NCBI GenBank assembly: GCA_902514805.1 | Contig: CABXSF010000007.1 | Span: forward strand, 1 to 38,646 | Direction: 5' to 3' | Source of the DNA: an uncultured Pelagibacteraceae bacterium | GTDB taxonomy: Bacteria > Pseudomonadota > Alphaproteobacteria > Pelagibacterales > Pelagibacteraceae | Length of the DNA stretch: 38,646 bases | Shown: in pieces, positions 25,434 through 37,900 of the stretch | How the letters are laid out: each line of letters opens with the position of its first letter | Numbering within the stretch: the stretch's first letter is position 1 | Made by a program: the position numbers and the translations under genes | Notes under the pieces: model-generated | Database searches by the model: none | What the model saw: the letters and a program-made list of their open reading frames with translations, nothing else | What the model was told of the DNA's origin: nothing

Positions 25434-26015
25434 TTACTTATTATCTTCTGATATCGCATGGTCAATACCTTTTCTTAAATAGTCATAAGCTGTATATAAA
25501 GTAAGAAAAGCTGAAAGCCATAATAAGATAATGCCAATAGTTTGAGCGTTATAATTTTGAAAATTGAAAATTTTATTCCCAGTCTCGCCGGTTAAAAGCA
25601 AGGATATTGAAAACATCTGTAAAAAAGTTTTTAATTTAGCCAATCCAGATACTGGTAAATTCACCTGTCCTTTAGCTAAAAATTCCCTTAAACCCGAAAT
25701 TAAAATTTCTCGAGTTAAAATAATTATTGCTGCAATTACCTCATAATTTTTTATTGTTCCATCCATTACTAGTAAAATAAGTGCTGTTGCTACAATAATT
25801 TTGTCTGCAATAGGATCTAAGAGTTCTCCGAGTTTAGACTCCTCTTTGTATAATCGTGCAAGTAGGCCATCCAAAAAATCAGTAAAAGATGCAATAACAA
25901 ATAACGTAAATGGAATTATATCTCCGTAAAACCCAGGTAAGTAATATGTTAAAACAAAAACTGGGACTATTATAATTCGTCCAATAGTTAAGTAATTAGG
26001 AAATTTTATTTTCAT
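25434..26015 (-). CDS. pgsA: CDP-diacylglycerol-glycerol-3-phosphate 3-phosphatidyltransferase
   Basis: Membrane enzyme that commits CDP-diacylglycerol to phosphatidylglycerol synthesis. 193 aa. The CDP-alcohol phosphatidyltransferase motif [24 protein letters not shown] (about 48-71) matches DGxxAR...G..xD...D. Several hydrophobic helices ([35 protein letters not shown]) follow. It overlaps the uvrC stop by four bases. The uvrC-pgsA pairing is common in proteobacteria. Last gene of the uvrB-SDR-folB-uvrC-pgsA run. Confidence 0.96.
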   Translation of the reverse strand: MKIKFPNYLTIGRIIIVPVFVLTYYLPGFYGDIIPFTLFVIASFTDFLDGLLARLYKEESKLGELLDPIADKIIVATALILLVMDGTIKNYEVIAAIIILTREILISGLREFLAKGQVNLPVSGLAKLKTFLQMFSISLLLTGETGNKIFNFQNYNAQTIGIILLWLSAFLTLYTAYDYLRKGIDHAISEDNK

Positions 26016-27847
26016 TCGTGGAAGAAATTATATATCTTTTTTGCAACTTTTTCCTCAACTCCTTCCACTAACCTAATCTCATCCAAACTAGCGGACTCCA
26101 CTGCTCTTGCTGAACCAAAATGGTTAAGCAAAGCTCTTTTTCTAATTGATCCTATACCTTCTATTTGATCCAATAAAGATTTACTTATACCTTTTTTTCT
26201 TCGAGCTCTGTGAGCGCTAATCGCAAACCTGTGAGACTCGTCCCTTATTCTTTGAAGAAAAAATAGCGTAGGGTCATTTTTTGAAAACTTGTACTCTTTT
26301 CCATTATGAAAAAAAGTTTCATTTCCACTATTTCTAAACTTCCCTTTAGCAATCGCTATTAATGGAATATCGTGAAGTCCAAGTTCATTTAATGTCTCTC
26401 TTGCTACTGAATATTGACCTTTTCCTCCATCAACAAAAATAAGATCAGGAAATGAAAGATGACCTTCTTTTTCTTGCACTGCTTTTTTGAATCTTCTTGT
26501 AAGTACTTCTTTCATCATGCCATAATCGTCTTGTTCATTTTTCCTCATTTTTATATTAAATTTCCTATATCTTTTTTTTATAAATCCCTCATCTCCATAA
26601 GAAATTAATGCTCCAACACTATTTGTTCCTTGAATATGACTATTGTCGTAAACTTCAATAAGATTAATATTTGTTTCTAAATTAAATTTGGCTACAACCG
26701 ATTCAAATAGCTCCCTGTTATTTTGAGTTTCGTGAAGCTTTCTATTTAAACTATCTTTTGCATTTTTAATTGCTTGATTAATTACTTTTAACTTAGAACC
26801 TTTTTTGGCCACCGAAATATTCACTTGTTTACTCTCTTTTAGTGAAAGCGTATGTTCTATCAAAATTTTCTCTTTAATTTCTTGGGATAGAATAATTGAG
26901 GATGGGACACTTTTATTTTCATAAAATTGTGAAACAAAAGAATTTAAAATGTTGCCTAAATTTTCATCAGGATCATGTTTTGGAAAAAAAGCTTGATTAC
27001 CCCAATTTTGTTTAGATCTGTAAAAGAATACTTGTATACAAGTTTGTCCAGATTCTTTATATGCCGCAATAACATCGGCTTCAACTAAGTTTGCTTCATT
27101 TATCCTTTGAGATGATTGAATTATGTTTAGCGATTTTATTCTATCTCTGAGAATTCCTGCTTTCTCAAAATCAAGACTCTCGCTAGCTTTTTCCATTTGA
27201 TCGGATAAATTTTTTTGTATCTTTCTTGATTTACCAGAGACAAATTCAATAGCATCATCAACTGTTCTCTTGTATTCACTTTCATCAATATAACCAACAC
27301 AAGGACCCGAGCATCTTTTGATCTGATATAAAATACAAGGTCGTTCTCTATTTTTAAAAACAGTATCATCACAAACTCTAAGATGGAATATTTTTTGGAT
27401 CATTTTTATAGTCCAGTTAGCAGATCCAGCAGATGCAAAAGGACCAAAATAAAAACCTTCCTTAGTTTTTTTACCTCTATGTCTTTTTATTTGAGACCAC
27501 TTGTCTTTATTGCCGATAAAAATAAACGGAAAAGATTTGTCATCTCTTAGTAAGATATTAAACTTTGGTTTATGTTTTTTAATAAGATTAGCTTCAAGAA
27601 GTAGTGCTTCACTTTCATTTGAAGTAGTTGTAATCTCAATTTTTCGTGTTTGAGATAGCATTCTCTCAGTTCTAATAATATGATTTTTTTCCGACACATA
27701 ACTTTTGAGTCTGTTAGGCAGGTTTTTTGCTTTACCAACATAAAGAATTTGATCTTTATCACTCACCATTTTGTAAACACCTGGAAGCTTTGGAATTAAA
27801 GGCAACTCTTTCTTTATGATTTCTTTTCCAATTTCAGAACTAATCAT
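26012..27847 (-). CDS. uvrC: UvrABC system protein C
   Basis: Nucleotide-excision repair nuclease making both incisions around a lesion. The N-terminal GIY-YIG domain is [21 protein letters not shown]. The UVR helix pair is [23 protein letters not shown]. The RNase H-like second nuclease includes [20 protein letters not shown] and [12 protein letters not shown]. Tandem helix-hairpin-helix motifs follow ([34 protein letters not shown]). An upstream ATG at 27877 would give 621 aa with [10 protein letters not shown] added. The start at 27847 (611 aa) is preferred because it overlaps the folB stop as ATGATTAG, the same eight-base overlap seen at the DsbA-like gene. uvrB lies two genes upstream. 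Confidence 0.95.
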   Translation of the reverse strand: MISSEIGKEIIKKELPLIPKLPGVYKMVSDKDQILYVGKAKNLPNRLKSYVSEKNHIIRTERMLSQTRKIEITTTSNESEALLLEANLIKKHKPKFNILLRDDKSFPFIFIGNKDKWSQIKRHRGKKTKEGFYFGPFASAGSANWTIKMIQKIFHLRVCDDTVFKNRERPCILYQIKRCSGPCVGYIDESEYKRTVDDAIEFVSGKSRKIQKNLSDQMEKASESLDFEKAGILRDRIKSLNIIQSSQRINEANLVEADVIAAYKESGQTCIQVFFYRSKQNWGNQAFFPKHDPDENLGNILNSFVSQFYENKSVPSSIILSQEIKEKILIEHTLSLKESKQVNISVAKKGSKLKVINQAIKNAKDSLNRKLHETQNNRELFESVVAKFNLETNINLIEVYDNSHIQGTNSVGALISYGDEGFIKKRYRKFNIKMRKNEQDDYGMMKEVLTRRFKKAVQEKEGHLSFPDLIFVDGGKGQYSVARETLNELGLHDIPLIAIAKGKFRNSGNETFFHNGKEYKFSKNDPTLFFLQRIRDESHRFAISAHRARRKKGISKSLLDQIEGIGSIRKRALLNHFGSARAVESASLDEIRLVEGVEEKVAKKIYNFFHE

Positions 27848-28259
27848 GACTTCTTTTTTTTGAGATTTGTATCCCAACAGAAGAGCAATCTCTCATTATC
27901 TCGAGTTTTTCAATTTGAAGGCTTATTTTATCTATTCTTTTATCTTTAAATAGTTCATCAAAAACATCTTCTGCTAATGTTTCAAGAAAATTGTAATGTT
28001 TTTTTTTAACAAGTTTTTTAATTAATTTTACAACTTTTGCGTAATTTACAATTGATTTGATGTCCTTATCATTTGAGGGTTTTTTGTCTACATAATCTAT
28101 TTCAAGTGAAAATTTTACTTTTTGTTTTTTTTCTTTTTCAAAGTCAAAATATCCAATTTTAAGATCTAGTAGTAATTCTTTTATAAGAACTTTTTTTTCA
28201 TAATTAAAAAGCTTTTTAGATTTATTAATTTTTACGATTTTTAAATTGCTTCTTTTCAT
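27840..28259 (-). CDS. folB: Dihydroneopterin aldolase
   Basis: Folate-pathway enzyme (FolB/FolX family), 139 aa, including about 20 extra lysine-rich residues at the N-terminus. [30 protein letters not shown] corresponds to the family's IGVxxxERxxxQ block. [14 protein letters not shown] and [15 protein letters not shown] contain the conserved Glu of the ETLAE motif. A catalytic lysine is expected in the C-terminal strand [10 protein letters not shown]. It overlaps the SDR gene start region by four bases. Adjacent to a pteridine-reductase-like gene, which supports a pterin/folate role. FolX (epimerase) cannot be excluded. Confidence 0.85.
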   Translation of the reverse strand: MKRSNLKIVKINKSKKLFNYEKKVLIKELLLDLKIGYFDFEKEKKQKVKFSLEIDYVDKKPSNDKDIKSIVNYAKVVKLIKKLVKKKHYNFLETLAEDVFDELFKDKRIDKISLQIEKLEIMRDCSSVGIQISKKRSHD

Positions 28260-29011
28260 TCCTTACCTTTCAAGACATCTGGTGTTTGCCAGTTTAAGCT
28301 TTGACCACTATCGATTGAAATTACTTGTCCTGTAATAGATCTATTTTTAATAAAAAAGTCAACAGCACTACATATTTCTTCTACGTCTACTTGTTTTTTT
28401 AAAAGGGTTGAGAGATATTGCCTTCTAAAGTGACCTTTTGATTGTCTTTTATTTTTAATCGTTGGTCCAGGTGCTATTCCATTAACTCTTACACGAGGTG
28501 CAAGACTCATGGCACTAGTTTTAGTCAAAGTATAGAGACCTGTTTTACTTAAAGTATATGAAAAAAAAAAGGGGGTAAGTTTAAAAACTCTTTGATCAAT
28601 TATATTAATTATGTTGTTATTTTTTCCTTTTATATTTTTTCCAAATTCTCTCGATAATATTGCTGGAGCTTTAAGATTAATAGATAAATGTTTTTCCCAA
28701 CTACTTGAATTAAAATTTTCAAGTTTATCGTTCTCAAAAATTGATGCATTATTTATTAAACAATCAAAGTATTTTAGTTTCGATTTTGCAAATTTTACTA
28801 TCTTATTTAAATCTTTTTCTTTTCCTAAATCACCTTTAACAAGATAAACCTTTGACCCTGTTTTTATTAGTTCTTTTTTTAAATTTTCAGCTTTCGATTT
28901 TGATTTATTATAATGAATGACTATATCTTTATTAATTCCAGATAAACTCCTAGCGATTGCAGCACCTATTCTAGTTGCTCCCCCAGTAATTATTATTTTT
29001 TGTGCTTCCAC
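28256..29011 (-). CDS. Short-chain dehydrogenase, pteridine-reductase / FolM-like
   Basis: 251-aa NADPH-type SDR. The nucleotide loop TGGATRIG (9-16) has Arg in place of the usual Gly, the TGxxxRxG mark of pteridine reductases and FolM. LVKGDLG and LINNAS are standard SDR motifs. The active site is Tyr152 and Lys156 (YTLSK), with Asp139 (NIIDQ) where classical SDRs have Ser, again as in pteridine reductases. The C-terminal part is [12 protein letters not shown] and [14 protein letters not shown]. Cotranscribed with folB, so dihydropterin or dihydrofolate reduction is likely. A back-up or replacement for DHFR is a possibility I cannot test here. Confidence 0.82.
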   Translation of the reverse strand: MEAQKIIITGGATRIGAAIARSLSGINKDIVIHYNKSKSKAENLKKELIKTGSKVYLVKGDLGKEKDLNKIVKFAKSKLKYFDCLINNASIFENDKLENFNSSSWEKHLSINLKAPAILSREFGKNIKGKNNNIINIIDQRVFKLTPFFFSYTLSKTGLYTLTKTSAMSLAPRVRVNGIAPGPTIKNKRQSKGHFRRQYLSTLLKKQVDVEEICSAVDFFIKNRSITGQVISIDSGQSLNWQTPDVLKGKE

Positions 29012-31167
29012 TTTTTATCTCTTTTTTTAGTTACCTTAGTTCCCGGCATTCCCAGAGTGGATCTACCTTTGGGATAAAGCTTATTTTTTACATCATATTG
29101 TCTTATTTTAGGATTTAAAGTAATTTCAAGTTCAGTACTTTCCAATTTTCTAATCTCATCTCTTAATTTAGCCGCTTCTTCAAACTCTAAATTAGATGCA
29201 GCATCTTTCATTTTTTTATTTAAACCCTTCAAGTGTTTTTTTAAATTACCGCCTATATTTGATCCCTCACTAATTTTTACGTAATCTTTTTCGTAAACAC
29301 TTTCTAAAATATCGCTAATTTCTTTTTTAATTGATTTAGCGTCAATTTTATTTTTTTTGTTATAATCTAGTTGAATTTCCCTCCTTCTTTTTGTTTCTAG
29401 TATTGCTTTTTTAATACTTTTTGTCTCTTTATCTGCATATAAGATTACTTTCCCTTCGACATTTCTTGCAGCCCTTCCAATTGTTTGAATTAGAGATGTT
29501 TCAGATCTTAGAAACCCTTCTTTATCTGCATCTAAAATACCAACCAACGCACATTCAGGTATATCAAGCCCTTCTCTTAATAAGTTAATTCCAACCAAAA
29601 CATCAAAAACACCCATACGAAGATCCCGCATAATTTCTATCCTTTCAAGTGTGTCAATATCTGAATGAAGATACCTAACTTTAATTCCATTCTCATGGAG
29701 ATACTCAGTCAAATCCTCTGCCATTTTTTTTGTTAAAGTGGTAACTAGAACTCTATAATTCTTTTCAACAACTTCTTTACACTCGTACATTAAATCATCT
29801 ACCTGATTTTTTGCTGGTCTTACCTCTACCTCTGGATCAATTAATCCAGTGGGTCTAATAACTTGGTCTATATATTTACCTTTTGTTTGCTCTAGTTCCC
29901 ACGGTCCTGGGGTTGCTGAAACAAAGATGGTTTGTGTTCTCATTAAATCCCACTCTTCAAATTTTAATGGCCTATTATCCATACATGAAGGTAATCTGAA
30001 TCCATATTCAGCAAGTGTACTTTTTCTTGATCTATCTCCTTTATACATTCCATTTAATTGAGGAACGGTTACATGAGACTCGTCAACAAATATAATTGCA
30101 TTATCTGGAAAGTACTCGAAAAGAGTTGGTGGAGGTTCACCTGGTTTTCTACCGGATAAAAATCTTGAATAGTTCTCAATTCCCGCACAAGATCCAGTAG
30201 CCTCTATCATTTCTAAGTCAAACTTTGTTCTCTCCTCTAGTCTTTGTGCTTCTAATAACTTATTTTCAGATTTATGTTTTTTAAGAGTAAGTTCTAATTC
30301 TTTTCGGATATTTATCACTGCCTGCTCTACAGTAGGCTTTGGTGTGATGTAGTGACTGTTTGCATAAACTTTTATTAAGTTTAAATCTCTGACCTTATCA
30401 CCGGTTAAAGGATCAAATTCTTCTATTTGTTCAAGTTTATTTCCAAAGAGACTTATTCTCCAGGCTCTATCTTCTAGATGTGAGGGAAAAATTTCAAGAT
30501 TTTCACCTCTTACTCTAAAAGTGCCTCTATAAAAGTTTTGATCATTCCTTTTGTATTGTAAGGCAACAAAAGATTTAATTATTTGTTCCCTGTTATATTC
30601 ATAATTTTTTTGGAGTGTTAGTGTCATTTTACTATAAGCTTCTACGGAACCTAATCCGTAAATACACGACACACTCGCAACAATAAGTACGTCATCTCTT
30701 TCTAGCAAAGATCTTGTTGCTGAGTGACGCATTCTATCAATCTGTTCATTTATTGAAGCTTCTTTTTCGATATATGTATCTGACCTTGGTACGTATGCTT
30801 CAGGAGTATAATAGTCATAATATGAAACAAAATACTCCACAGCATTTTCAGGAAAAAAAGTTTTCATTTCGCCATAAAGTTGAGCAGCTAATGTTTTATT
30901 TGGGGCTAATATTAAAGCTGGTCTATTCGTAGCTTCAATAACTTTTGCCATTGTGAAAGTTTTACCTGATCCCGTAACCCCCAATAAAACTTGATTAAAT
31001 TGTTCTTTATTAGCCCCAGAGACCAGTTTTTTAATTGCTTCCGGTTGATCACCTGCGGGTGAAAAATTTGAAATTATTTTAAATTTCTTTCCTCCCTCAA
31101 GTTTTCCACTGATTTGCGGTTTTTTTCCCTCTAAATCGGTAATTAAATCTTGATATGTATTTTGCAT
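28993..31167 (-). CDS. uvrB: UvrABC system protein B
   Basis: Helicase-like damage-verification protein of nucleotide-excision repair. 724 aa, longer than E. coli UvrB (673) because of an N-terminal extension of about 20 residues and a lysine-rich C-terminus. Walker A GVTGSGKT is at 63-70. The beta-hairpin is [20 protein letters not shown]. The DEAD-like [11 protein letters not shown] follows, then [10 protein letters not shown] and QTIGRAARN. The UvrC-binding helix pair is [18 protein letters not shown] near the C-terminus. Heads the operon uvrB-SDR-folB-uvrC-pgsA. A TATAAT element on the minus strand at 31198-31193 could serve as -10, and I saw no clear LexA-type repeat. The 3' end overlaps the SDR by 19 bases. 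Confidence 0.97.
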   Translation of the reverse strand: MQNTYQDLITDLEGKKPQISGKLEGGKKFKIISNFSPAGDQPEAIKKLVSGANKEQFNQVLLGVTGSGKTFTMAKVIEATNRPALILAPNKTLAAQLYGEMKTFFPENAVEYFVSYYDYYTPEAYVPRSDTYIEKEASINEQIDRMRHSATRSLLERDDVLIVASVSCIYGLGSVEAYSKMTLTLQKNYEYNREQIIKSFVALQYKRNDQNFYRGTFRVRGENLEIFPSHLEDRAWRISLFGNKLEQIEEFDPLTGDKVRDLNLIKVYANSHYITPKPTVEQAVINIRKELELTLKKHKSENKLLEAQRLEERTKFDLEMIEATGSCAGIENYSRFLSGRKPGEPPPTLFEYFPDNAIIFVDESHVTVPQLNGMYKGDRSRKSTLAEYGFRLPSCMDNRPLKFEEWDLMRTQTIFVSATPGPWELEQTKGKYIDQVIRPTGLIDPEVEVRPAKNQVDDLMYECKEVVEKNYRVLVTTLTKKMAEDLTEYLHENGIKVRYLHSDIDTLERIEIMRDLRMGVFDVLVGINLLREGLDIPECALVGILDADKEGFLRSETSLIQTIGRAARNVEGKVILYADKETKSIKKAILETKRRREIQLDYNKKNKIDAKSIKKEISDILESVYEKDYVKISEGSNIGGNLKKHLKGLNKKMKDAASNLEFEEAAKLRDEIRKLESTELEITLNPKIRQYDVKNKLYPKGRSTLGMPGTKVTKKRDKKWKHKK

Positions 31168-31191
31168 ATATTAAACAAAGTAATAAAATAA

Positions 31192-32403
<1,212 letters not shown>

Positions 32404-32406
32404 AAT

Positions 32407-33351
32407 CTAATCTGCTAGATATTTCTCTGCCTCTAAAGCAGCCATACATCCCATACCTGCCGCTGTAACAGCTTGTCTAAAAATTTTGTCTTTAACATCT
32501 CCGGCTGCAAATATTCCTGGAACGTTTGTCTCTGTGGAGTCTGGCTTTGTAATCAAATAGCCTTCTTTATCCATTTTTAATTGATCTTTAAACAGTTGAG
32601 TTGCAGGATCATGGCCAATCGCAATAAATAGTCCATCGATTTTCAAATCACTTGTTTTGTTATTCTTTACATTCTTGATTTTTAAACCTTTAACATTTTT
32701 TGGATCATCATCCCCAATAATTTCCTCAACGACTGAATCCCAAATAATCTCAATTTTTTTATTATCCATAAGCTTTTTTTGCAGCATTTTTTCTGCTCGT
32801 AACCTATCTCTTCTATGAATTAGTTTTACCTTTGAAGCAAATTTTGTGAGAAACATTGCTTCTTCAACGGCAGCATTTCCACCACCAACTACTGCAACAG
32901 TTTTTTCTTTAAAGAAGAAACCGTCACATGTAGCACATGCAGAAACCCCAAAACCCCTAAATTTTTTTTCAGACTCAAGGTTTAGCCATCTTGCCTGAGC
33001 GCCTGTAGAAATGATAATTGAGTCTGCAGTATATTTTTTACCACTTTCACCTACAGCTTCAAAAGGCTTAGACTTAAAATTAACAGATGAGATGTGATCT
33101 TCAATCATTTCAGTTCCAACAGCTTTAGCTTGATCTTTCATTTGGTCCATTAGCCAAGGCCCTTGAATTACTTTTGCAAATCCAGGATAATTTTCCACAT
33201 CAGTTGTTGTAGTTAATTGTCCACCAGGTTCCATTCCATGAACTAAAATTGGATTTAACATAGCTCTTGCAGCATAAACTGCCGCTGTATATCCGGCTGG
33301 GCCAGACCCAATTATTAACAATTTTGTGTGTTTAGTTGGATTTTGATTCAT
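32407..33351 (-). CDS. trxB: Thioredoxin-disulfide reductase
   Basis: NADPH-dependent flavoprotein reducing thioredoxin, 314 aa. The FAD motif GSGPAGYTAAVYAARA is at 15-30. The redox pair is CATC (Cys139, Cys142). The NADPH motif is VVGGGNAAVEEAMFL and the second FAD block is GIFAAGDVKDKIFRQAVTAAGMG. The EPGGQLTTTTDVENYPG segment is characteristic. Stops three bases from the convergent aminotransferase gene and diverges from the ELM1-like gene with 21 bases between start codons. Confidence 0.97.
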   Translation of the reverse strand: MNQNPTKHTKLLIIGSGPAGYTAAVYAARAMLNPILVHGMEPGGQLTTTTDVENYPGFAKVIQGPWLMDQMKDQAKAVGTEMIEDHISSVNFKSKPFEAVGESGKKYTADSIIISTGAQARWLNLESEKKFRGFGVSACATCDGFFFKEKTVAVVGGGNAAVEEAMFLTKFASKVKLIHRRDRLRAEKMLQKKLMDNKKIEIIWDSVVEEIIGDDDPKNVKGLKIKNVKNNKTSDLKIDGLFIAIGHDPATQLFKDQLKMDKEGYLITKPDSTETNVPGIFAAGDVKDKIFRQAVTAAGMGCMAALEAEKYLAD

Positions 33352-33372
33352 ATCAAAGCTATATAGTAATTT

Positions 33373-34308
33373 ATGTCTAAATTAAAAGGGTTATTATTAA
33401 CAGAGGGAATGCATGGCATGATAAGTCAAGTCGAGGGTTTGGCTAAAGCATTGGACATTGATTACACTCACCAAAAAGTTGAAATAAACATGTTTGCAAA
33501 ACTTTTTCCCCCAAAAATAACTCCTATTTCAAATTTATTTTTTAAAAAATTCACAGTACCAGAAATTGATTTGATTATTTCATGTGGAAGAAAAAGTGTC
33601 ATACCTTCACTATATCTAAAAAAGAATTCAACTAAAAAAATTGTGAATATTCATATTCAGAATCCTAAAGTTTCATTATCAAATTTTGATTATGTGATTG
33701 TACCTGAGCACGATGGATTGAATGGCAAAAACGTTATTAGCTCCAAAGGCGCTTTACACTATCTTTCTTTAACAGAAATTGAAAAAAATCATAATTACCT
33801 AGTTGATAAAATAAATAAAAACAAACAACAAATACTTCTAGTTTTAGGAGGTCCCAATAAATATTATAACTACGATAAAAAAAACTTGAGTAAAGTTTTT
33901 GAAAATATTAAAAATTTAGCAGAAAAAAATAATCTTCAAATTATTATTATTCCCTCCATGAGAACTCCAGCTTACGCCATTGATTACGCGAATAAATTCT
34001 TTGGAAGTGAAAATCTTGTTATTCAAAATGTTGACAAAAAAGCTTATTTAAGCGGCCTATCGATTGCTAAATTTTTAGTAGTTACTTGTGACTCGACTTC
34101 AATGATTTCTGAAGCTGCTTTAACCGGAAAACCAATATATGTAGCTCAAATACCACCAAAAAGGAATGACCACAGGTTTAGGCAATTTAGGGACTTGTTT
34201 AGTAAATTAAATATTATAAAGAATTTAGAAAATAGTTTAGATATATGGAAATATGAAAAACTTGATGAAACTAATAGAATTGCAAATTTAATAAAACAGA
34301 AATTGTAA
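33373..34308 (+). CDS. ELM1 / DUF1022 family protein (GT-B-like)
   Basis: 311-aa protein of the alphaproteobacterial ELM1 (DUF1022) family, whose plant relatives act in mitochondrial fission. LLLTEGMHGMISQVEGLAKALDIDY is the family N-terminal block. PEIDLIISCGRKSVIPSLYLKK and VNIHIQNPKVSLSNFDYVIVPEHDGL form the Rossmann-like first half. LVLGGPNKYYNY begins the second half. CDSTSMISEAALTGKPIYVAQIPPK resembles the donor-binding part of GT-B glycosyltransferases, so a sugar transfer role is possible. No signal peptide or membrane span. The stop shares a base with the oxygenase ATG (TAATG). Function in bacteria is not established to my knowledge. Confidence 0.82.
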   Translation: MSKLKGLLLTEGMHGMISQVEGLAKALDIDYTHQKVEINMFAKLFPPKITPISNLFFKKFTVPEIDLIISCGRKSVIPSLYLKKNSTKKIVNIHIQNPKVSLSNFDYVIVPEHDGLNGKNVISSKGALHYLSLTEIEKNHNYLVDKINKNKQQILLVLGGPNKYYNYDKKNLSKVFENIKNLAEKNNLQIIIIPSMRTPAYAIDYANKFFGSENLVIQNVDKKAYLSGLSIAKFLVVTCDSTSMISEAALTGKPIYVAQIPPKRNDHRFRQFRDLFSKLNIIKNLENSLDIWKYEKLDETNRIANLIKQKL

Positions 34309-34970
34309 TGTCATTTTTGAATTCTTTACAAAATAAATCAAAGAAGTTTGACGATCCATTTTTGCATTGGGAATTAGACAAACCTCTTACTGATGAACAA
34401 ATAAACGAAATAGTCAAAGCCGATATTGCAAATCCTATTGAACATGATTTGAATTATGATGGGACAAGAGCTATTGATGGTGGAGCTCCAGAATTTAGAA
34501 AAGGATTAACTCATGGTGGAAAGGCTCTTAAGTTTAGATGTTTTATAACAAAAGATAATTCAAATGAATTCCCAAACTTAATGAAATTGATTAAGGAACT
34601 TCAGAGCAAGGAAACTCATGAAAAAGTTTCTAAACTTGTTGGTAAAGATTTATCAAATTCTTATGTAAGAGTTGAGGTTATATGTGATAGGAAAGGTTTT
34701 TGGTTAAAACCTCATTGTGATATTGAAGAAAAATTAATGTCGTGTTTGCTATTTGTTAATAAAACAAATGAAAAAGAAGACTTAGGAACTGACTTTTACA
34801 ATAACGACCTGAAAAAAGTTAAGACAATGCCTTATAAAGATAATTATGGTTATTTTTTCACTAGTGGCCCAGGTACATGGCATGGTATGGAAAAAAAAGA
34901 AATTCGTAAAGAGAGAAGATGCCTACAAGTGAATTACGTAACTTTTAAAACTGACTGGAAAGTCGACTAG
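34308..34970 (+). CDS. Small 2-oxoglutarate/Fe(II)-dependent oxygenase-like protein
   Basis: 220-aa protein with the double-stranded beta-helix signature of 2OG-Fe(II) oxygenases. The candidate iron ligands are His136 and Asp138 in [21 protein letters not shown] and His192 in [12 protein letters not shown]. Arg203 or Arg204 in [10 protein letters not shown] would bind 2-oxoglutarate. [10 protein letters not shown] lies between, as in prolyl-hydroxylase-like folds. No signal peptide. It is translationally coupled to the ELM1-like gene, so the two probably act in one pathway, perhaps on a glycan, lipid or small molecule; the substrate is unknown. Its stop overlaps convergent carB by four bases. 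Confidence 0.72.
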   Translation: MSFLNSLQNKSKKFDDPFLHWELDKPLTDEQINEIVKADIANPIEHDLNYDGTRAIDGGAPEFRKGLTHGGKALKFRCFITKDNSNEFPNLMKLIKELQSKETHEKVSKLVGKDLSNSYVRVEVICDRKGFWLKPHCDIEEKLMSCLLFVNKTNEKEDLGTDFYNNDLKKVKTMPYKDNYGYFFTSGPGTWHGMEKKEIRKERRCLQVNYVTFKTDWKVD

Positions 34971-37900
34971 ATATCCTGAATAGATTTAACGCCTAACTTT
35001 TTAGTTTTCAGAGATTTAATAGCTTCTAAAAAAGAATAAGCAGTAGACATGTTTGTGCAATAAGGGATTTTGTTTGCCAATGCCCCTCTTCTTAAAGCTT
35101 TTGCATCATTAATTCTATGTTCACTGTTTCCACCTCCAGTATTAATTACCAAAGAAATTTTCTTCGAATTTAAAATATCAACGATATGTGGTCGACCACT
35201 ACTTACCTTGTTAATCGTTTTACATTTTATACCATTATTATTTAAAACTTTTGAAGTTCCCTTCGTAGCTGAAATTGTAAAACCGAATTTTTTTAGACTT
35301 TGCGCTATCCCTATGATTTCTTGCTTATGTGAGTCTTTCACAGATAAAAATGCCATACCTCCTACTGGCAATGAATTAGATGCAGCGATTTGACTCTTTG
35401 CTACTGCCATACCAAAATCTTCATCAAATCCCATAACTTCACCAGTCGATTTCATTTCAGGACCAAGTAAGACATCACTATCTGGAAACTTATTAAATGG
35501 AAAGACAGCTTCTTTCACAGCATATCTTTTGTTTTTTTTATATTTTAAATTGTATTTTGTAAGTTTTTCACCTGCCATTATTCTTGATGCAATCTTTGCT
35601 AATGGAATACCGTTAGCTTTTGAGACAAATGGCACAGTCCTACTCGCCCGAGGGTTTACCTCTATAACAAAAATTTGATCTTTTTTAATAGCAAATTGAA
35701 TGTTTAAGAAACCTTTAACTCCCATTGCCAAAGCTAGTTTTCTTGTTTGAACCTTTATCTCTTTTAATATGTTCTCTTTAATTGATACTGGCGGCAAACA
35801 GCAAGCAGAGTCTCCAGAATGTATTCCTGCTTCTTCTATATGTTGCATAATACCCGCAACGTAAACATCTTTTCCATCTGCAATCGCATCAACATCAACT
35901 TCCATTGCATTATCAATAAACTTATCAATTAATATTGGATTATTTTCAGACGCATCAAAAGCCTGTTTAATAAACTTTTTTAATTGATCCTCATCGTGAA
36001 CAATTTCCATAGCTCTCCCACCCAAGACATAAGAGGGACGTACGACTACTGGGAGACCAATTTTACGAGCTATTTTAACTGCAGAGTTAAAACTTTTAGC
36101 AATACCACTTTCCGCTTGTTTTAAATTTAATTTAATCAATAAATCTCTAAATCTGTCTCTATCTTCTGCGAGATCAATTGATGAATATTGAGTTCCGAGA
36201 ATTGGCAACTTATTTTCATCGAGAAATTTTGCGAGTTTAATAGGAGTTTGTCCGCCAAATTGTGCGATTATACCTAATAGATTACCTTTTGATTTTTCTT
36301 TTAAAATTATATTTTCCACATATTCATCTATTAAAGGCTCAAAATAAAGTCTGTCGCTTGTGTCATAATCGGTAGAAACTGTTTCCGGATTACAGTTTAT
36401 CATTATTGTTTCATATCCTGCATCTTTAAGTGAAAAACTAGCTTGACAACAACAATAGTCAAATTCAATACCTTGCCCAATTCTGTTGGGACCTCCACCT
36501 AATATAATGATCTTTTTTTTATTACTTGGATCAGCTTCACATTCAGAGTTTAGAGCAAAATTTCTTTGGTATGTTGAATACATATATGGAGTAAATGATT
36601 TAAATTCCGCAGCACATGTGTCAACTTTTTTGAAAACTGGAACCACCTTCAAAACTTTCCTTTTTCTTTTAACAACTCCTTCTTTTAATTTTGTAAGTTT
36701 AGATAACCTTTTATCCGAAAATCCACATGATTTGACTCTATTAAATTCTATATAGTTTTTTGGTAAACCATTAACCTTAATTCTATTTTCGTCTTCTACT
36801 ATTTCTTTAATTTGATTTAAAAACCAAGGATCAACTTTTGATAACTTATAAATTTTATCTAAAGAAACTTTCTTTCTAAAAGCCTCCGCAATCAGTAACA
36901 ATTTGTTAGGAATATTCTCTCTTAATTTTTTAATTATTTCCTTTTTTGAATAATTAAAAATGTCATCTAGTCCGCTCAAACCTATCTCAAGAGACACAAG
37001 TGCTTTTTGAAACGACTCTTTGAAATTTCTGCCTATAGCCATTGCTTCCCCAACTGATCTCATTGAGGTGCCTAAAATTGCTTTAGTATCTTTAAACTTT
37101 TCAAAAGTAAATCTTGGTATTTTCGTTACTATATAATCTATAGTTGGTTCAAATGATGCTGGAGTAACTTTTGTAATTTCATTTTGAAGTTCGTCTAAGG
37201 TGTATCCAACAGCAAGTTTTGCCGCGACTTTTGCGATTGGAAAACCTGTTGCCTTTGATGCTAAAGCAGATGACCGAGACACTCGAGGATTCATTTCAAT
37301 AATTACCATTCTTCCATTTTTTGGATTAATTGCGAACTGAACATTTGAACCTCCAGTTTCAACACCAATTTTTCTTAAACATGCAATCGAAGCATTTCTC
37401 ATCACCTGATATTCCTTATCTGTTAGTGTTAACGCAGGAGCTATTGTAACGGAGTCACCCGTATGTATTCCCATTGGATCTATATTTTCGATTGAGCAAA
37501 CTATTATACAATTATCATTTTTATCTCTCACAACTTCCATCTCAAATTCTTTCCAACCATCAAGACATTCTTCTACAAGCACTTGATTTTGAGGGGACTC
37601 GTGAAGTCCACCCTTTACAATCTTAAAAAAGTCTTTCTTTGTTCTTGCTATTCCACCTCCAAGTCCACCTAAGGTAAATGAAGGTCTTATGATCGCTGGT
37701 AATCCAATTTTTTTTAAACACTTTGATGCATTTTTAAAATTATTTAGTATCTCAGATTTTGGAAGATCAATACCAATGTCTGACATATTTTTTCTAAATC
37801 TTTTTCTATCCTCTGCATTAGCAATTGCTTTAGAATTTGCTCCAATTAACTCAATTTTGTATTTTTTTAACAATCCATTTTTTTCTGCTTTCAAGGCCAG

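Noticed and set aside
27136..27762. Minus-strand ORFs of 71 and 78 codons inside uvrC in another frame
   Set aside because: Shadow frames of a conserved gene; their peptides have no independent motifs.
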